DNA of 64,000 nucleotides. It comes from Ctena decussata (taxonomy: Eukaryota; Mollusca; Bivalvia; Lucinida; Lucinidae). The stretch covers positions 21,765,928 through 21,829,927 of the forward strand of contig OZ022513.1 of the NCBI GenBank assembly GCA_963989385.1, read 5' to 3'. A program made the translations under genes and the position numbers. Shown one piece after another: positions 1 through 32,499 of this stretch (its first letter is position 1; each line of letters opens with the position of its first letter). The notes below the pieces were generated by a model that had not been told where the DNA came from, did not search any database, and was given only the letters and a program-made list of their open reading frames with translations.

Positions 1-121
1 AGCTTGAATGGGCGTACAAACTGATTTTAGTATTTACAGTACACACACATGGCTGAAGGGCATTGCTTTGGGTCTCACTTCTCTCTTCTACTAAAACTTA
101 GCTCTTTTCACACCTGGGTTC

Positions 122-257
122 GAGGTTATAAAACTTGAGAATAATCTCAAACTCAAAATAAAGTGCACTGATTGGCTGCTTCCAAGCATATGCTTGGAAG
201 CAGCCAATCAGTGTGCTTTATTTTGAGTTTGAGGATGTACTCAAGTTTTATAACCTC
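122..257. repeat. Palindromic MITE, family A copy 1
   Basis: Near-perfect inverted repeat of about 136 bp beginning GAGGTTATAAAACTTGAG and ending with its reverse complement; the centre is AAGCATATGCTT. The flanks differ (GGGTTC on one side, TGGGCC on the other), giving the element polarity. Confidence 0.85.
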
Positions 258-880
258 TGGGCCTGTTAACTATATGTTCTCAAGGAGCATTTTCGAGTTG
301 CCAACTCATGTTACTCGGGTTGAAATTTGGCGCATGCGTACGAAGGTACTCGAGTACTGCCGTGTCGAACACTTCGAGTAAAGAACAAAATGGTGACGAC
401 CATCGATCTTTTTACCTTTAAGTCCAGAGTCTGATTCTCGCAATTTTCTTTTAAAACTCACGTGTTTAAAATTCACAAGAGTCAGGACTCACAAGAATTT
501 TTAATTACAATTCTGAAGTCGTTACTGGCCCCGCTGTAAACCCTGCTGAATATTGCAAAAGCACAAGCAGAATAATTATAATCATCAGTATGATAACATA
601 GTTATCCCATTCTCACTATTATTAAACAGAAAAAGGGCAAATCATTGGCGTGACAATGTGTCATTATGAAGGCAAAGCCAAAGAATTGGCTTCTTTTACA
701 GCGGAAGTTCACTTTCCGCCATCTTTAATCCAGGCTACCCGAGGTGAGGTGGGGGTTACGGTAATCGAGTAACTACGAATATGTGCGCAGTACTGTGCAT
801 GCGTATTGCTGTTACTCGCGTTGTTCGGTCAGTAACTCTAGTTACTCGAGTTACTCGAGTTGACAAACCGAAACTGCTCA

Positions 881-1055
881 AGGCTGTTATGAAATGACAA
901 AGAGCTGTTGCTAAGTGAAAAAGAGTCATAGTTCCAAAACTACTTGGTCAACGTGGCTAAACAAATTTGTTTAGCCACAATAACCTGGTTGTTTGGGAAC
1001 TGTGACTCTTCTTTATGTTTCATTACAGCTTTTTTTCATTTGGTAACAGCCCTTA
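881..1055. repeat. Palindromic repeat, family L copy 1
   Basis: Arms GGCTGTTATGAAATGAC... and ...CATTTGGTAACAGCC enclose GAAAAAGAGTCATAGTTCC and its complement; the centre is a perfect TAAACAAATTTGTTTA palindrome. Confidence 0.75.
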
Positions 1056-1158
1056 TGTATAATTTAGACCAGGTGTGTTTTTAGAAAACTTTCACTGAAC
1101 AAACTGTGCAAACTGTTTGGCTATAAGACGGGGCCGTTTTGTAGAGAAAACAACATAT

Positions 1159-1419
1159 GAGCCACAACACGAGAAAACCAACAAAGCGGCATGTGCGCCA
1201 AGCAAGACTCAGATCAGCCTGGGCATCTGCCCAGTCTGATCAGAGCCTTCGATGTACACTTAAAGGGTAGCTATGGGTCTAAGCTTGCTCCATGCGGACA
1301 GGGAAGACTGGGTCTAAGCTTGCTCCATATGGACAGCGAAGACTGGATGGATACCCAGGTTGATCTGAGTCTGCGCTGGGCGCGCAGCCACTTTGTTGGT
1401 TTTCTCATGTCGCTGCTCA
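1159..1419. repeat. Palindromic MITE, family B copy 1
   Basis: Family B: about 240 bp, ends GAGCCGCRACACGAGAAAAC / complement, inner arms carrying CAGATCAGCCTGGGCATC and GGTAGCT. This copy has a tandem duplication of the TCTAAGCTTGCTCCATRYGG segment at the centre. Flanked by AT-rich sequence (ATAT / AATT). Confidence 0.85.
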
Positions 1420-1439
1420 ATTATCTCTTGGATCAGTTT

Positions 1440-1850
1440 CAAAGGTGAAACTGATGCACTCCCTTGTCATTTCCATATTTTTGTATGCCTGTGATTTGTG
1501 GACCTTGACCACAGAGTTTATAGAGAAAAGAACGCAGACCTTTGACATGAGACTCTACCAAAGGTTATTGAACATTTCATACAAGGACTACATAATCAAT
1601 GAGAATCTGGTTCGCAGAAAAATTCAAGCAGCCATTCTTTGGAGAATATGATGTACTCCTGACCATTTTTAGAAATAGAAACTAAGGTGGTTTGACCATG
1701 TCTCAAGGTCTTCTGGTTTAGCTAAGACAATTCTACAGGGGTCAGTGAAAGGAAAAAGAAGAAGGGGTAGACAGAAGACGAGGTGGGAAGATAATATTTA
1801 AGAATGGACAGGGATGGACTTTGCCAGCTCAACTCAAAATTAATGTGGTG
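1440..1850 (+). pseudogene. RTE-like LINE C-terminal remnant
   Basis: An ORF at 1445-1648 reads KLMHSLVISIFLYACDLWTL and NLVRRKIQAAI. After a frame break it continues as WFDHVSRSSGLAKTI, KGKRRRGRQK and RWEDNI. This is the thumb/C-terminal region typical of RTE-type and related reverse transcriptases (LYGCEtW, then WfGHV...GkRrRGRqk.RW.DNI). No polymerase motifs remain. A dead 5'-truncated copy. Confidence 0.8.
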
Positions 1851-2630
1851 TATATTTTCTAAAGGACACATTTTTGAACATCTCTGCAAGAGGCATACTC
1901 TAAAGCCACTGCAGATTTTGAATTTAGAAGGCCACAATTCATAATTGAACAGTCTTGATTTTTTTTCATCATTGCTTCTTAAAACATAGTTCCCAGGCAA
2001 CGATGTCCTGTAAGTATCGCAGAAATTACTTTTGATTTAGGTTCCATACTGTTCTGTGAATTTAGGTTATCCACATTTTATGTAGTAGCAAATTCTCCCT
2101 TTGTACTAAAGTTATAATGATTTTGTAACGAAAACACATAATTTCAAGCATTCAAATTATTGTCAGGAAGAATTTGATATTGTTGAAAGTTTAAATGAAC
2201 ATAAAAAACGAAGCTGCTACAATGATGTTGACCATGTTTTCAATAACTTCATGAGAACTGCATTGCTTTGCAAGGAAATAGTCAAGAACGTTTGCTACCC
2301 TTCTAACTTTTAAATGGATAATGAAGGCAATGAATAACAAACAGTTGACAAAAAATATTTTGTACTAACAAAATTGAATGACACACTAACAATATGCAGC
2401 TTTCATTAGATCATGTTAGATAGTCAGGCGAGAAAACCGTGGCAAAATTTCATCAGACATTTCAAAACTTATTTGACATGTCCGGCAGTCAGACAGTTAA
2501 CCGGAAGACTGGTCAAGTTCCTATGAGGCATACTTTGTTTTCCTCTGACAACTCTTGTTATCAGTTCAATACCCTACCTCATTTTATCGATCATCAGTTA
2601 TGAACCTAAAAGATATAAGTTAAACTCAGT

Positions 2631-2826
2631 GCTCCAGATAAGAAGGGGTAACAAAGATAATTTAGAGATAATTATCTATATTTCTCCATAAAACATATTT
2701 TGTGACCCATCATTAGAACCGTCTCGTCGAGACGGTTCTAATGAGGGGTCACAACATATGTTTTCGTTGAGAAATAAGAAAAATTATCTTCAAATTATCC
2801 TCATTACCCCCTCTTATCTGGAGCTC
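2631..2826. repeat. Palindromic MITE, family C copy 1
   Basis: Family C: about 195 bp, ends GCTCCAGATAAGANGGGG / complement, centre GAACCGTCTCGTCGAGACGGTTC, with GTGACCC(C)TCATTAGAAC and ACATATGTT inside each arm. Confidence 0.85.
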
Positions 2827-3459
2827 TGAATTATACAGCGAATGATATGGGTCATATTTTAATGAATGGAAATTAACGAGCATCTGAAAGTGGAAATGTT
2901 TTTGTTGAAATACACTTATATGCAGATAAAGTGTTACTGCAACATCTGTTATTATTGAATAGGCCTGAGAGGAAAAAATAAATTGATATTACCAGTTGGT
3001 TTTAATAAGAGCATAGTTGTGTTAGGATTGAAACAAAATTATGGTAATGTTTTTCCTTTTTGTTTATTATTTTTTTTTGTTTTCTTTGTTGTTTTAGTTT
3101 CGCTTTTTTTTTAATCTATAATTTAAATGAGTTTCTAAAACGGGATTTTTTATGTTTTTTTTTTTTTTTTCATTTTTTTTTGTTTTAATTTTTCATCATT
3201 TCCAGTGACTTTATTTCTGGTGTATAGAGTTATTTCCATTTTGAACATTGTAAGAAATATTTGTTTTAGATAGTCATTGTATTGTTAAGGTGTAGCAACT
3301 CTACAGTTTTCTGTTTGCCTCACTCCTCACTTAAGGGGCTTTTGGGGACATTTATTACTTACTGTAACGTTTCTTGTTTTCTAGTGAATTTTGAATTAAC
3401 TAGAAATACTATATGAAATTGCAATGGATATAGTTGTGTACCCAAATGTACTTAAATAT

Positions 3460-3535
3460 TGGGACACCTAAAACATTTAATTTTCCATTTGTCCCAAATG
3501 GAAAATTAATTGTTTTAGGTGTCCCAATGCTTATG
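3460..3535. repeat. Short palindromic repeat, family E copy 1
   Basis: TTGGGACACCTAAAACATTT and its complement around a CCATTTGTCCCAAATGG centre. Confidence 0.82.
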
Positions 3536-4002
3536 CACATCAGGGTATATATACTTAGAAAGAGTAACAATCTAATGTTTGTGGTTGCCACTTTTGGCAA
3601 CAGAACCCACCCCCCTCCACCCCATGACAAAGGAAGTAAATTTAGGGGTATAATTCTTGCCTTTCAATCCATCCATCCATCCGTCCATCCCATCCCATTC
3701 CGTCCCATCCATCTACCATAAAGTTTTGTTGTTAAGTTTGTGTTCTTTGTGTGGAGTTGAAACTGCGTAGTCCAGCCCATGTTCCTGCTTCTGAATGTGT
3801 TCTCTGCTCTTGAAGGAACTCTTTAAGATTTTCAGTTGCTTATGTTTACAATTTCTTTTGACGGAACCTCTGTTTACTTGCAATGTTTGACTGGTGTGAG
3901 CCTTTGCTGTTTGCATACATTATATTAAGCAATATATTTGGCTTGATTTGGCTCATTTCTGGCTCAATATTTCAGGTTAAAAGAAAAAGGACGTCTTCCA
4001 AA

Positions 4003-25079
<21,077 letters not shown>

Positions 25080-25169
25080 TTTGGTGCTCTGCCAGAAGGC
25101 TCCAGATAAAGTGAAATTTGGGAAGATCAAAATTATGATATTCTTTCAGTATTGCTTCAGAAAACATAT

Positions 25170-25370
25170 TAATCCTTCAAGTGCCAGAGAAAGCAGACAG
25201 CAAAATTTACATCTGCAAAATTTCAATAAAAGTTTCATCCAAGCGACATAATTTTGAGAATTCATAAACTGGAGGGTAAAAAGTGTAGATCCAGATGAGG
25301 TGGCTCATGATGAGCCACCTCGTCTGAATCTGCACTGTTTGCTAATTCAAGTTCTGTTTTCATTTCTAGG
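25170..25370. repeat. Palindromic repeat, family G copy 4
   Basis: About 90 bp past the CCT stop: TTCAAGTGCCAGAGAAAGCA, then GATGAGGTGGCTCATGATGA. It contains AATAAA at 25225-25230, a possible but repeat-borne poly(A) signal. Confidence 0.75.
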
Positions 25371-25920
25371 TATTAATATTTATTAAAAGTAATGCACCGT
25401 TTTGTTTTCATCTTCCAGTTTTAGTTTATCTGGAACTGCTAGGCTACTATATATGCTACAAGCTTTCAAGATATTTTATCAGTTGACAATTTGTACAGAA
25501 ATGATTGCATCCTACTTGGCCTATTTTATCAAAATTATATTTTGACAAAAGAACAGCGACCAGCAAATCAGTGACCAGTTCCTGTTCAATTGCAGTCAGT
25601 TGCAGACCTGTTTCTGATTGTATGGTAAGCAGTTGCAGAATGGTTGCTGATCAGTTGCCGACAACTTGGGAAAACTATTGCCAATTTTCTAGCAACTTAT
25701 CAGAAATTGATTGGCAATCATGTTGAAAGGGGGGAAAATAGTTGCAGTGGTTGTGGAAGTTGCCTGTCAGTTGCAAATGAAATCAGTTGCATCACATTTG
25801 CAGGCTCTGTGGGACCTAGGCTTTAGTTGTAACAAACAGTGTGATAGCTTTGAAATGTGTTCTTGTTTGCATGTATTAAATTGGAAAAATTGTGGCTTTA
25901 TTACATATTGAATAGAAAGA

Positions 25921-26095
25921 GCTCCAGATAAGATGGGGTAATGGATAATTTAGGGCTAATTTTCCTTATTTCTCCAAACAAACATACATTGTGACCCCTC
26001 ATCAGAATCATAAGGGTTACAGCATATGTTTTTGTTGAGAAATTAGAAAAAATTATCTTTATATTAACCTCAATACCCCCACTTATCTGGAGCTT
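25921..26095. repeat. Palindromic MITE, family C copy 3
   Basis: Both ends present; the central inverted core is shortened. 840 bp past the CCT stop. Confidence 0.78.
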
Positions 26096-26108
26096 TGGAC
26101 TATTATTA

Positions 26109-26314
26109 CATATGAGCCACGGCATTTGACTTCCAACAATGTGACATTGGTGACAAGCAAAGGCTCTGATCAGACTGCACATAAGTCTGCTTTGGAAGTG
26201 ACCCAAGCCATAGAGCCAACAGTGAGATCTCTGATTACCCTGTATAAATGAAAAGGATGATCTGAATTATCACGACAAAATTGCCACATTGTTGGAACTC
26301 ACATGATGTGGCTC
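26109..26314. repeat. Family B-like palindromic element, distant copy
   Basis: Starts GAGCCACGGCA and ends GATGTGGCTC with CCAACAATGTG/CACATTGTTGG arms, but the interior differs from other B copies. Possibly a sister subfamily. Confidence 0.6.
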
Positions 26315-26466
26315 ACTCATTGTATAAACATAAATTGGAGTACCACTTACCTTCAGTATCTCTAGCTCTAGTCAATCTGTCTTAAAATGTTCTTGATATT
26401 TTAAATTTTATTATTCATGTCCCTCTATACAGTTGGTCTCTTTTGCATAGCTTAATATATATTATC

Positions 26467-26730
26467 AGAGCTTCATATAAGATGAGGTTTGGAAAATAAT
26501 TCCAAGGCAGTTTTTCTTATTCTCAACAAAAACATATATTGTGAACCCTCACTAGAACTGTCACTTCTCTATATGACCTATTTGTCGGTGGGGCGTTATA
26601 CTAGAGTTCACTCACTCAATAGAACCATCTTACTGTAAAGGTTCTAATGAGGGGTACAACATACATTTGTATGTAAAAACACAAAAGATATCCTAAAATA
26701 ATCCCCATCACTCCTTCTTATCTGGAGGCT
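26467..26730. repeat. Palindromic MITE, family C copy 4, with insertion
   Basis: C arms interrupted near 26565-26620 by a short SINE-tail-like segment (TATGACCTATTTGTCGGTGG, then GTTCACTCACTCAAT). Confidence 0.7.
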
Positions 26731-27184
26731 TGTAAATTACATCATGTAACTCCTAAAACAGTGCTAATATATATGACTACGCTTTAATTTTCTAGTCCCA
26801 TGACATTGTGGATATTTAATTTCCAAAAATGTGCTTTTAATCTTCTTTGAGTTTTCATAATCATGTCTCATTTCATTTGTTCTTGAACTTTTATCATACT
26901 GAAATAGTTTTCTTATTTGTCAATTTCTAAATCTTCATACAGGCATAAATGAGCGTATTTTTTTTTGTTTTGGTAAAGAAAGTTGAGTAACATTTTTCAT
27001 TTGGTTATAAGATGGAGTTTATTCCCTCCAAAACAATGTAACAGCCAAATTACTCACAACTGATTTATATACTTGGAGAGAAAAAACACCATCTTATAGC
27101 AAAATAGATATGGTAGTTCAAGTAGGAATCACCCTCTTCTGGTAGATACATACCATTCTAATGCTCTTCTGAATATAATGTGGT

Positions 27185-27560
27185 CTGATTGGATGACCTC
27201 AAAAATTTGTGACTGTATAACCTGAGAAACAGTGATACATGTATACTGTAGCATACCCGAAGTCATTATGAAATGTCGCTTATCATTGGCTGACATTTGG
27301 TTTTACTTTGCTGAAAGCACATGCTTTGGATGCAAAGTAGTACACTTTGAAAGGTGAAAAGTGCATTGGAATGGGGATAGCTGTGTTGAAAATTGTCATT
27401 TGGGGAGGTAAAGAGTCCTTTTTGTGGTTGCCGATTGCATTTTACGGCTTCGCTGGCGCGTTGCTGTAAAATGAAATTCGCGACCATTAAACCGATGCCT
27501 TACCTCCCCAGATTACAATTTTCAGTACATTTATCCCCTAATTTTAACACTAGTCCTGGC
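27185..27560. repeat. Family J element copy 1
   Basis: ATGTCGCTTATCATTGGCTG, then GGTGAAAAGTGCATTGGAAT, TGAAAATTGTCATTTGGGGA and the facing TTACCTCCCCAGATTACAAT...TTATCCCCTAATTTTAA. A partial palindrome. Confidence 0.7.
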
Positions 27561-27826
27561 AGAAACTCTTCTGTTTGCTAATATGGCCACCACCATTCCC
27601 TTGTCAGATTTATCAATGTTTTTCATGTTGTTTCTTTTGCTTATGTTTAAGTGAATCTTTGTACGTTTGTTGTTGAATATCCATCATATTTATTACATTC
27701 CAGAAATATTTAAATATCCATCCACCTATTATATGACTGTACAGTTGGACCTGCTTAAAGCACATCTGGACCTCAATTTCAAGATCAATGAAATTAAGTT
27801 ACAATTATAAAGTAATCCTTTTTTGA

Positions 27827-28086
27827 AGGTTTATATACTAAAAAAAGACTTCCCCTCCTTTCTTTTGGGGGTACTTAAGATGTGAGAGTTTTTCTTGATG
27901 CAAGTTTTGCAAAAAGGAACAACTTTTGTGACTTCCTGTTTGCTTCCCTGCCAAAATTGGTCTACTAATAATGAAGGAAAGACTTTGCACCAAGGGAGCA
28001 AATTCTTTCCTTTTAGAGCTGAACCCCATCGTATAGTGAAGCCAGACTGAAAATGGCTGAATTACTTACCATGAAAATATACCTGT
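27827..28086. repeat. Family D palindromic element, copy 6 (degraded)
   Basis: Recognisable from GGAACAACTTTTGTGACTTC and GGAGCAAATTCTTTCC; ends eroded. Confidence 0.65.
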
Positions 28087-28597
28087 CTCTTAAATACAAG
28101 TTTCCTAACACTTAGACATGTCTGAAGCTAACATCCACAGAAAAGGTAAAACTGTTTGCTTATGACAAGGTGCTCCCTGAATTGTAATGTCATACTAAAA
28201 GTGATTTACATTTTTAAACCTTTTTGCCCATTACAGATGGCCTTTAAGACAGGTCTGGTGGTACATGTATATTCAATTGCTGCTGATATGAATATGTATA
28301 TGTCTGAGGTTTTAGTTTTGAGAGGTGAATTCCATATGCGCATTTGTGATTTACTTGAGTCATATGTACATATGTGCATGTATTTATATTTAACTACCAA
28401 AATATGACTCTACAAATTTTACCATGTTTAGTATTTAAGTGTAAACTCATTTTTCCAAGTTTGTTTGTGTAATAGTATCAACATAATGTTTGTCTTGTGT
28501 ATTGTTTACTATAATAGTTATTAAAATTTGGGCATCTAAAAATAATCACTATGATTGTCCTAACAAAATGGTTCAGTTTTCCAGTACTGTAATGCAT

Positions 28598-28665
28598 TTG
28601 ACCATATTGCACTCAAAATGGCCAAAACTCTATAGAGTTTTGGCCATTCTAAGTGCAAATGGGCA
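28598..28665. repeat. Short palindromic repeat, family F copy 2
   Basis: TTGCACTCAAAATGGCCAAA with centre CTCTATAGAG and complementary right arm. Confidence 0.8.
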
Positions 28666-29189
28666 AAAGATGCAGATGGAATGACAAAGAAGTGTTTACC
28701 CTGATAAGATTCCTTCAGGAGCAGTCTGATCTGGGTCTGCCCTGTCTGTTCAGACCTATCAGTCCCAATATTTAGAATTTTATAGTAGTTTGAATTCTGC
28801 TGTGCTGACATTTAGTAAAGTAATAATTATACCATGGTTTGTCTGCCTGTAAGAGGAGATAATCTACAAGCTTTGGTGAGTGTATTATCTCCCGTACAGG
28901 CCGACAAACTGTGGTATAACTATTTTATACCACCCTTATCAATGTAGACCTTGCTCAGTGCCAAATATTTCATGCTAAAGTTGGCGTTTTCTGGCAAGGG
29001 TGATATGATTGTGTTAAACAATATCCCTGCATTTGGGAGTGGCCATCAGTAAGTGTCCAAAATATTTATTATGCCCCAATATATGGAGTATGACAAGAGG
29101 TATATGGTTTTCTTCTCCCTTTAGTTCATTCATCCGTCTGTTAAAGTTTTGCATCATGTTTACCCTTATGCGTTTAAATATTGGAACAG

Positions 29190-29252
29190 CTAAAACAATT
29201 TTCCATTAAATTAGTGCATTTTAGGTGTCCCAGTACTTAAGAACATTAGGGT
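29190..29252. repeat. Short palindromic repeat, family E copy 2
   Basis: Degraded: ATTGGAACAGCTAAAACA to TTTAGGTGTCCCAGTAC. Confidence 0.7.
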
Positions 29253-30177
29253 ATTTTCCTTGCTTCTGTTTCCAGTAGCCTTTGATGGAACCTTTTGGTA
29301 TGTTACTAGGCATACTTCTGTGTTCACACAAATTAGTTGACATCTGGATGCTGCTGCTGACCCAAGGTCAAGGTCAGAGACTAAAAATTACTTTCAAGTT
29401 TAATGTTAAGTTTATATGAATATTCTTTGATTGAACATATGACTAGGTGTACTTTTAGGTTCATGCAGAGTAGTTGATACCTTCTGGATGCTGCTGCTTA
29501 CCTAAGGTCAAGGTCACAGTCTTGTGCTTTTGTGTTGAAGTGGCAGAAACTAGCTTTTACTGTAGAAGCATATTGGTGTTAAACATCAATTTTCTGACAT
29601 TTTGGTTGGTCTCTTATTCACAAGCCAGCTATTCCAGAATGATGTTGCAGTATTTTTTTTGGTGTACCCAAAATGTCTAATCAAAATATGCATGCCTGTA
29701 TACATGTATTATGCGCTCTTAACTTATTTGTTAAAGTGATCACCAAGTATTAAAGTGATCACATAAAGGAACAGGAAACTCTGTCATTTTGTATATGCAG
29801 AACTTTATTTATACTTGAGGCAAATTTTAAAAATTTTCACTGTTAAGGTCTGAACTTTCGCAAGATATACTTCTACAAAAACTGAATAGTTAAAGCTCAA
29901 TGGTATAGTTTTGCTTAGTTTTAGTACAATATTTATGCCGTTAAAATATGGATTTTGTCCTTCCAAAACTCAGTTTTAGTACTATATTTTGTGGTTAAAA
30001 GACTGGAGCTTATCCTTCCAATATTACCACAAATATGCAAATCAGTCCTCATGTAATTCAGTAGGGTATGGGGGTTTCTCTTCCAAAACAGTCCCAAAGC
30101 TCTTTAAAATTATTGCTTTGGAAGGGAAAAATTCTGTCTTGTAACTGAATATGGTAACATCTGGGTATGTAATAAAT

Positions 30178-31153
30178 GAGCCGAAACACAAGAAAACCAA
30201 CAAAGTGGCAAGTTTGCTCAGTGAAGACTCATATCAGCCTGGGCATCTGCCCAGGCTGATCAGATTCTTCGCTGTGCTCTTTAAGAGTTGCAAAGGGTCT
30301 TAGCTACCTCCATGGTGACAGCGAGGGCTCTGCTCAGACTGGGCCCATGCTCAAGCTGTTCTAATCTTTGCATGGCGCACATGCCACTTACTCTCTTGTT
30401 GAGGCACTCCAGCAAGTGGTTTTTTGAAGTTTATGCTTAAAGGATAAAGAAACAGCAAATTCCACTTACATGGTTCAATTTACTACCATTTCTCGTAGTC
30501 AGATTTGTCCAGTAGAGTTTTTGAAATTCATTGGCATGCTCTCAAGCTTGAAAAGTAATCTCTTGCAATGTATTTTTTTCAGTTTGAAAATGGCGGCCTC
30601 AAGATAACCCATATTGCTGTGGGGATGGCATGTTTCAAGCACATTCTTGAAAATTAGCATTTCATATAAAATGAACATGAAATCAGTTCAGAAGAATTTA
30701 TTCTTATATCTTATAGCAGTTATTTTCGTAAGTAATATCTTTTTGGAAAACAAAAAGATGCATAAGTGTAGCTGACATTCCAAGCAACCCTTTGCTGAAA
30801 TGATCATATTCCAAAACAGATCAGGTGATTAGTGATGACATCATTTCTGTTGTGATGTCATAATGGGTGGTTCCCAGCTTCATAAAAATTAGAATGAACC
30901 TCATCAAAGGCTGGAAACCAGAAGGAATATTTTTACTATTGGAAAACCCACCTCCAAACAAAAAATGATAAAAATAGACAAAAGAGGTCATGCAATATAC
31001 TGCAAGTCAGTATTTAGCTACGAGAAATGGTTTTGGGTATGTTAAACCTAAAATTTTGATATTTAAGCATCTATAAAGAAAAAAGTTCCACTAAAAAACA
31101 CTTGCTGGAGTGCCTCAACAAGAGAGTAGTTGGTATTGTCATGTTGTTGCTAA
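30178..31153. repeat. Palindromic MITE, family B copy 6, split by a TA-flanked MITE
   Basis: Left part 30178-30390, right remnant 31127-31153 (GTTGGTATTGTCATGTTG). The interruption is the element at 30391-31126. Confidence 0.8.
30391..31126. mobile_element. TA-flanked MITE (Tc1/mariner-like), nested in family B
   Basis: Terminal inverted repeats CTCTCTTGTTGAGGCACTCC / complement, extending about 35 bp (GCAAGTG...), flanked on both sides by TA. 736 bp. A second inverted pair (CATTTCTCGTAG at 30488; CTACGAGAAATGG at 31019) lies inside. No transposase ORF. TA duplication plus TIR is typical of Tc1/mariner-type MITEs. Confidence 0.8.
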
Positions 31154-31834
31154 ATTATGTTTTTTTGCACATTAAGGACTTTGTCTTGTGCTCTAGACCA
31201 TGCTATAACCTCTAGGTAAGAAGTAGGGGAAGTTAAGAAATCGTCACAATGAAGTGATGTGTAGTTCATCCTTAAAAAAATTAATCATATCCCATATTTT
31301 GATTCTGCTAGTGCTATGTTGTAGAGTATTTTGTTTTGTTATTATTTATGGAAACTGGATATTGCTGAAAAGAATAAAATATTTATGTTAACATGGCTTT
31401 ATTCATTTTTTTGCCCTTAGAGACGGTTGAGGAAAGGCCTAATTGAACAGACATGATTTTCATATCTGACCTTTTCACCGACTACCATAGGAGGAAAATA
31501 GTTACTCTCAAGTTTTTATTTTCATTTAGAACAAATGCACCAAGTTTCTATACTAGCATTTAGCTCTTATGTTTAGAGAGAAACAGAAAGCATATTGATT
31601 ATTGTTAACATATGTTAACCAGATCACAGAGGTAAATGCAAACACAAACGTTGAATTGCATACTCTGAAAGTTGAACTATGATATTGGGGGCTAAAGCAT
31701 TAGCTCTCTATTGCATTTGCATAAGCATGCTAAAACTGGACCTGAAAAAATAACAGAACTATATTTTCTGTTCAAATGTAATAAATAACTTGATGACATG
31801 AAAAATGTTTAAGAACATCACCTGCATTGTGATT

Positions 31835-32053
31835 AGGTGTATGGGTTCACCTCCATATTTTGTGTTCCATTTTACAAAGGGGAACAACATCATGGGACTT
31901 CCTGATTGGGGTATCCTGTAGGAGCAAATTCTTTCCTTTAAGAGTGCACCCTGTTTTGGACAGCTTCCTTGTCCAGGGAAACAAACAAGAAGTCACAAAA
32001 GTTGTCTACCTTTGAAATAAGGCAGAAAAACGTGGTAAAACCATACACCTTCA
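31835..32053. repeat. Family D palindromic element, copy 7
   Basis: AGGTGTATGGGTTCACCTCC to ACCATACACCTT. In the probable UPF3 3' UTR. Confidence 0.75.
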
Positions 32054-32117
32054 TTGCAGGAAACAAGCAAAATAAAATTTCATCCCAAGAGTTTCACCCC
32101 TGGTTAACTATGTATAC

Positions 32118-32301
32118 AAGGGTTGTTACAAAACAAAAAAGAGCTCTTATGAAACGAAAAAGAGTCATAGTTACCAAACAACCTAATGACCAGGTTGTAC
32201 GAAAAAGAATCATAGTTACCAAACAACCTGATGACCAGGTCATTTGGTAACTATGACTTTTTTTTCATAACAGCTCTTTTTTTTCATTCTGTAACATCCT
32301 T
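32118..32301. repeat. Palindromic repeat, family L copy 2
   Basis: Same family as 881-1055 (AAAAAGAGTCATAGTTACCA). The left arm carries an internal duplication of the GAGTCATAGTTACCAAACAA block. It lies 79 bp past the UPF3 stop, so probably in its 3' UTR. Confidence 0.8.
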
Positions 32302-32379
32302 GAAAACATACTTAACCAGATGTGAGTTTGGCTTGTCTAAGGCAAATCAGAGCTTGTCTAAAGCTCTAAGAAAAGTCAG

Positions 32380-32499
32380 TTATTTCTCTGCTTCTTTGTC
32401 CTCTGTAGCTTCATCAGATTTCTTTTCTTCCTTCCTCTTCGACACCTGTCTTCTCTCCATAGCTTTTCTGGGGTCATATATGGCCCTTTCTGGTCTCTC
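32380..32499 (-). CDS. UPF3: UPF3 coding exon 13 (EJC-binding motif, stop)
   Basis: Acceptor CTTCCAG; ends at TAA. Encodes ERPERAIYDPRKAMERRQ, resembling the C-terminal exon-junction-complex binding motif of UPF3 proteins, then a Lys/Glu tail ending EDKEAEK. Confidence 0.92.
   Translation of the reverse strand, partial: ERPERAIYDPRKAMERRQVSKRKEEKKSDEATEDKEAEK

Larger units (their letters stand above)
1..3975. other. Upstream flank of CCT gene
   Basis: No coding exon recognised. Holds hairpin repeats (122-257, 881-1055, 1159-1419, 2631-2826, 3460-3535), an RTE-like LINE remnant (about 1440-1850), T-rich tracts at 3060-3190 and a CCAT/CCGT microsatellite (3665-3715). 286-875 has loosely inverted ends rich in ACTCGAGT and may be another degraded DNA element. 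The CCT promoter and any 5' non-coding exon cannot be placed. Confidence 0.6.
25080..32379. other. Region between convergent CCT and UPF3 genes
   Basis: No coding exon recognised. Holds family B, C, D, E, F, G and J copies, Lys/Leu-scale chance ORFs and the nested B/TA-MITE at 30.2-31.2 kb. AATAAA at 31373-31378 (+) and, on the minus strand, AATAAA at 31403-31398 are candidate poly(A) signals for the two genes. A CTGGATGCTGCTGCT...GGTCAAGGTCA segment repeats at 29342 and 29480. Confidence 0.55.

Noticed and set aside
25505..25911. Three overlapping short ORFs with Cys-rich readings
   Set aside because: Sequence is a GTTGCAGA/CAGTTGC-rich low-complexity stretch; no conserved domain or splice signals, and all lie downstream of the CCT stop.
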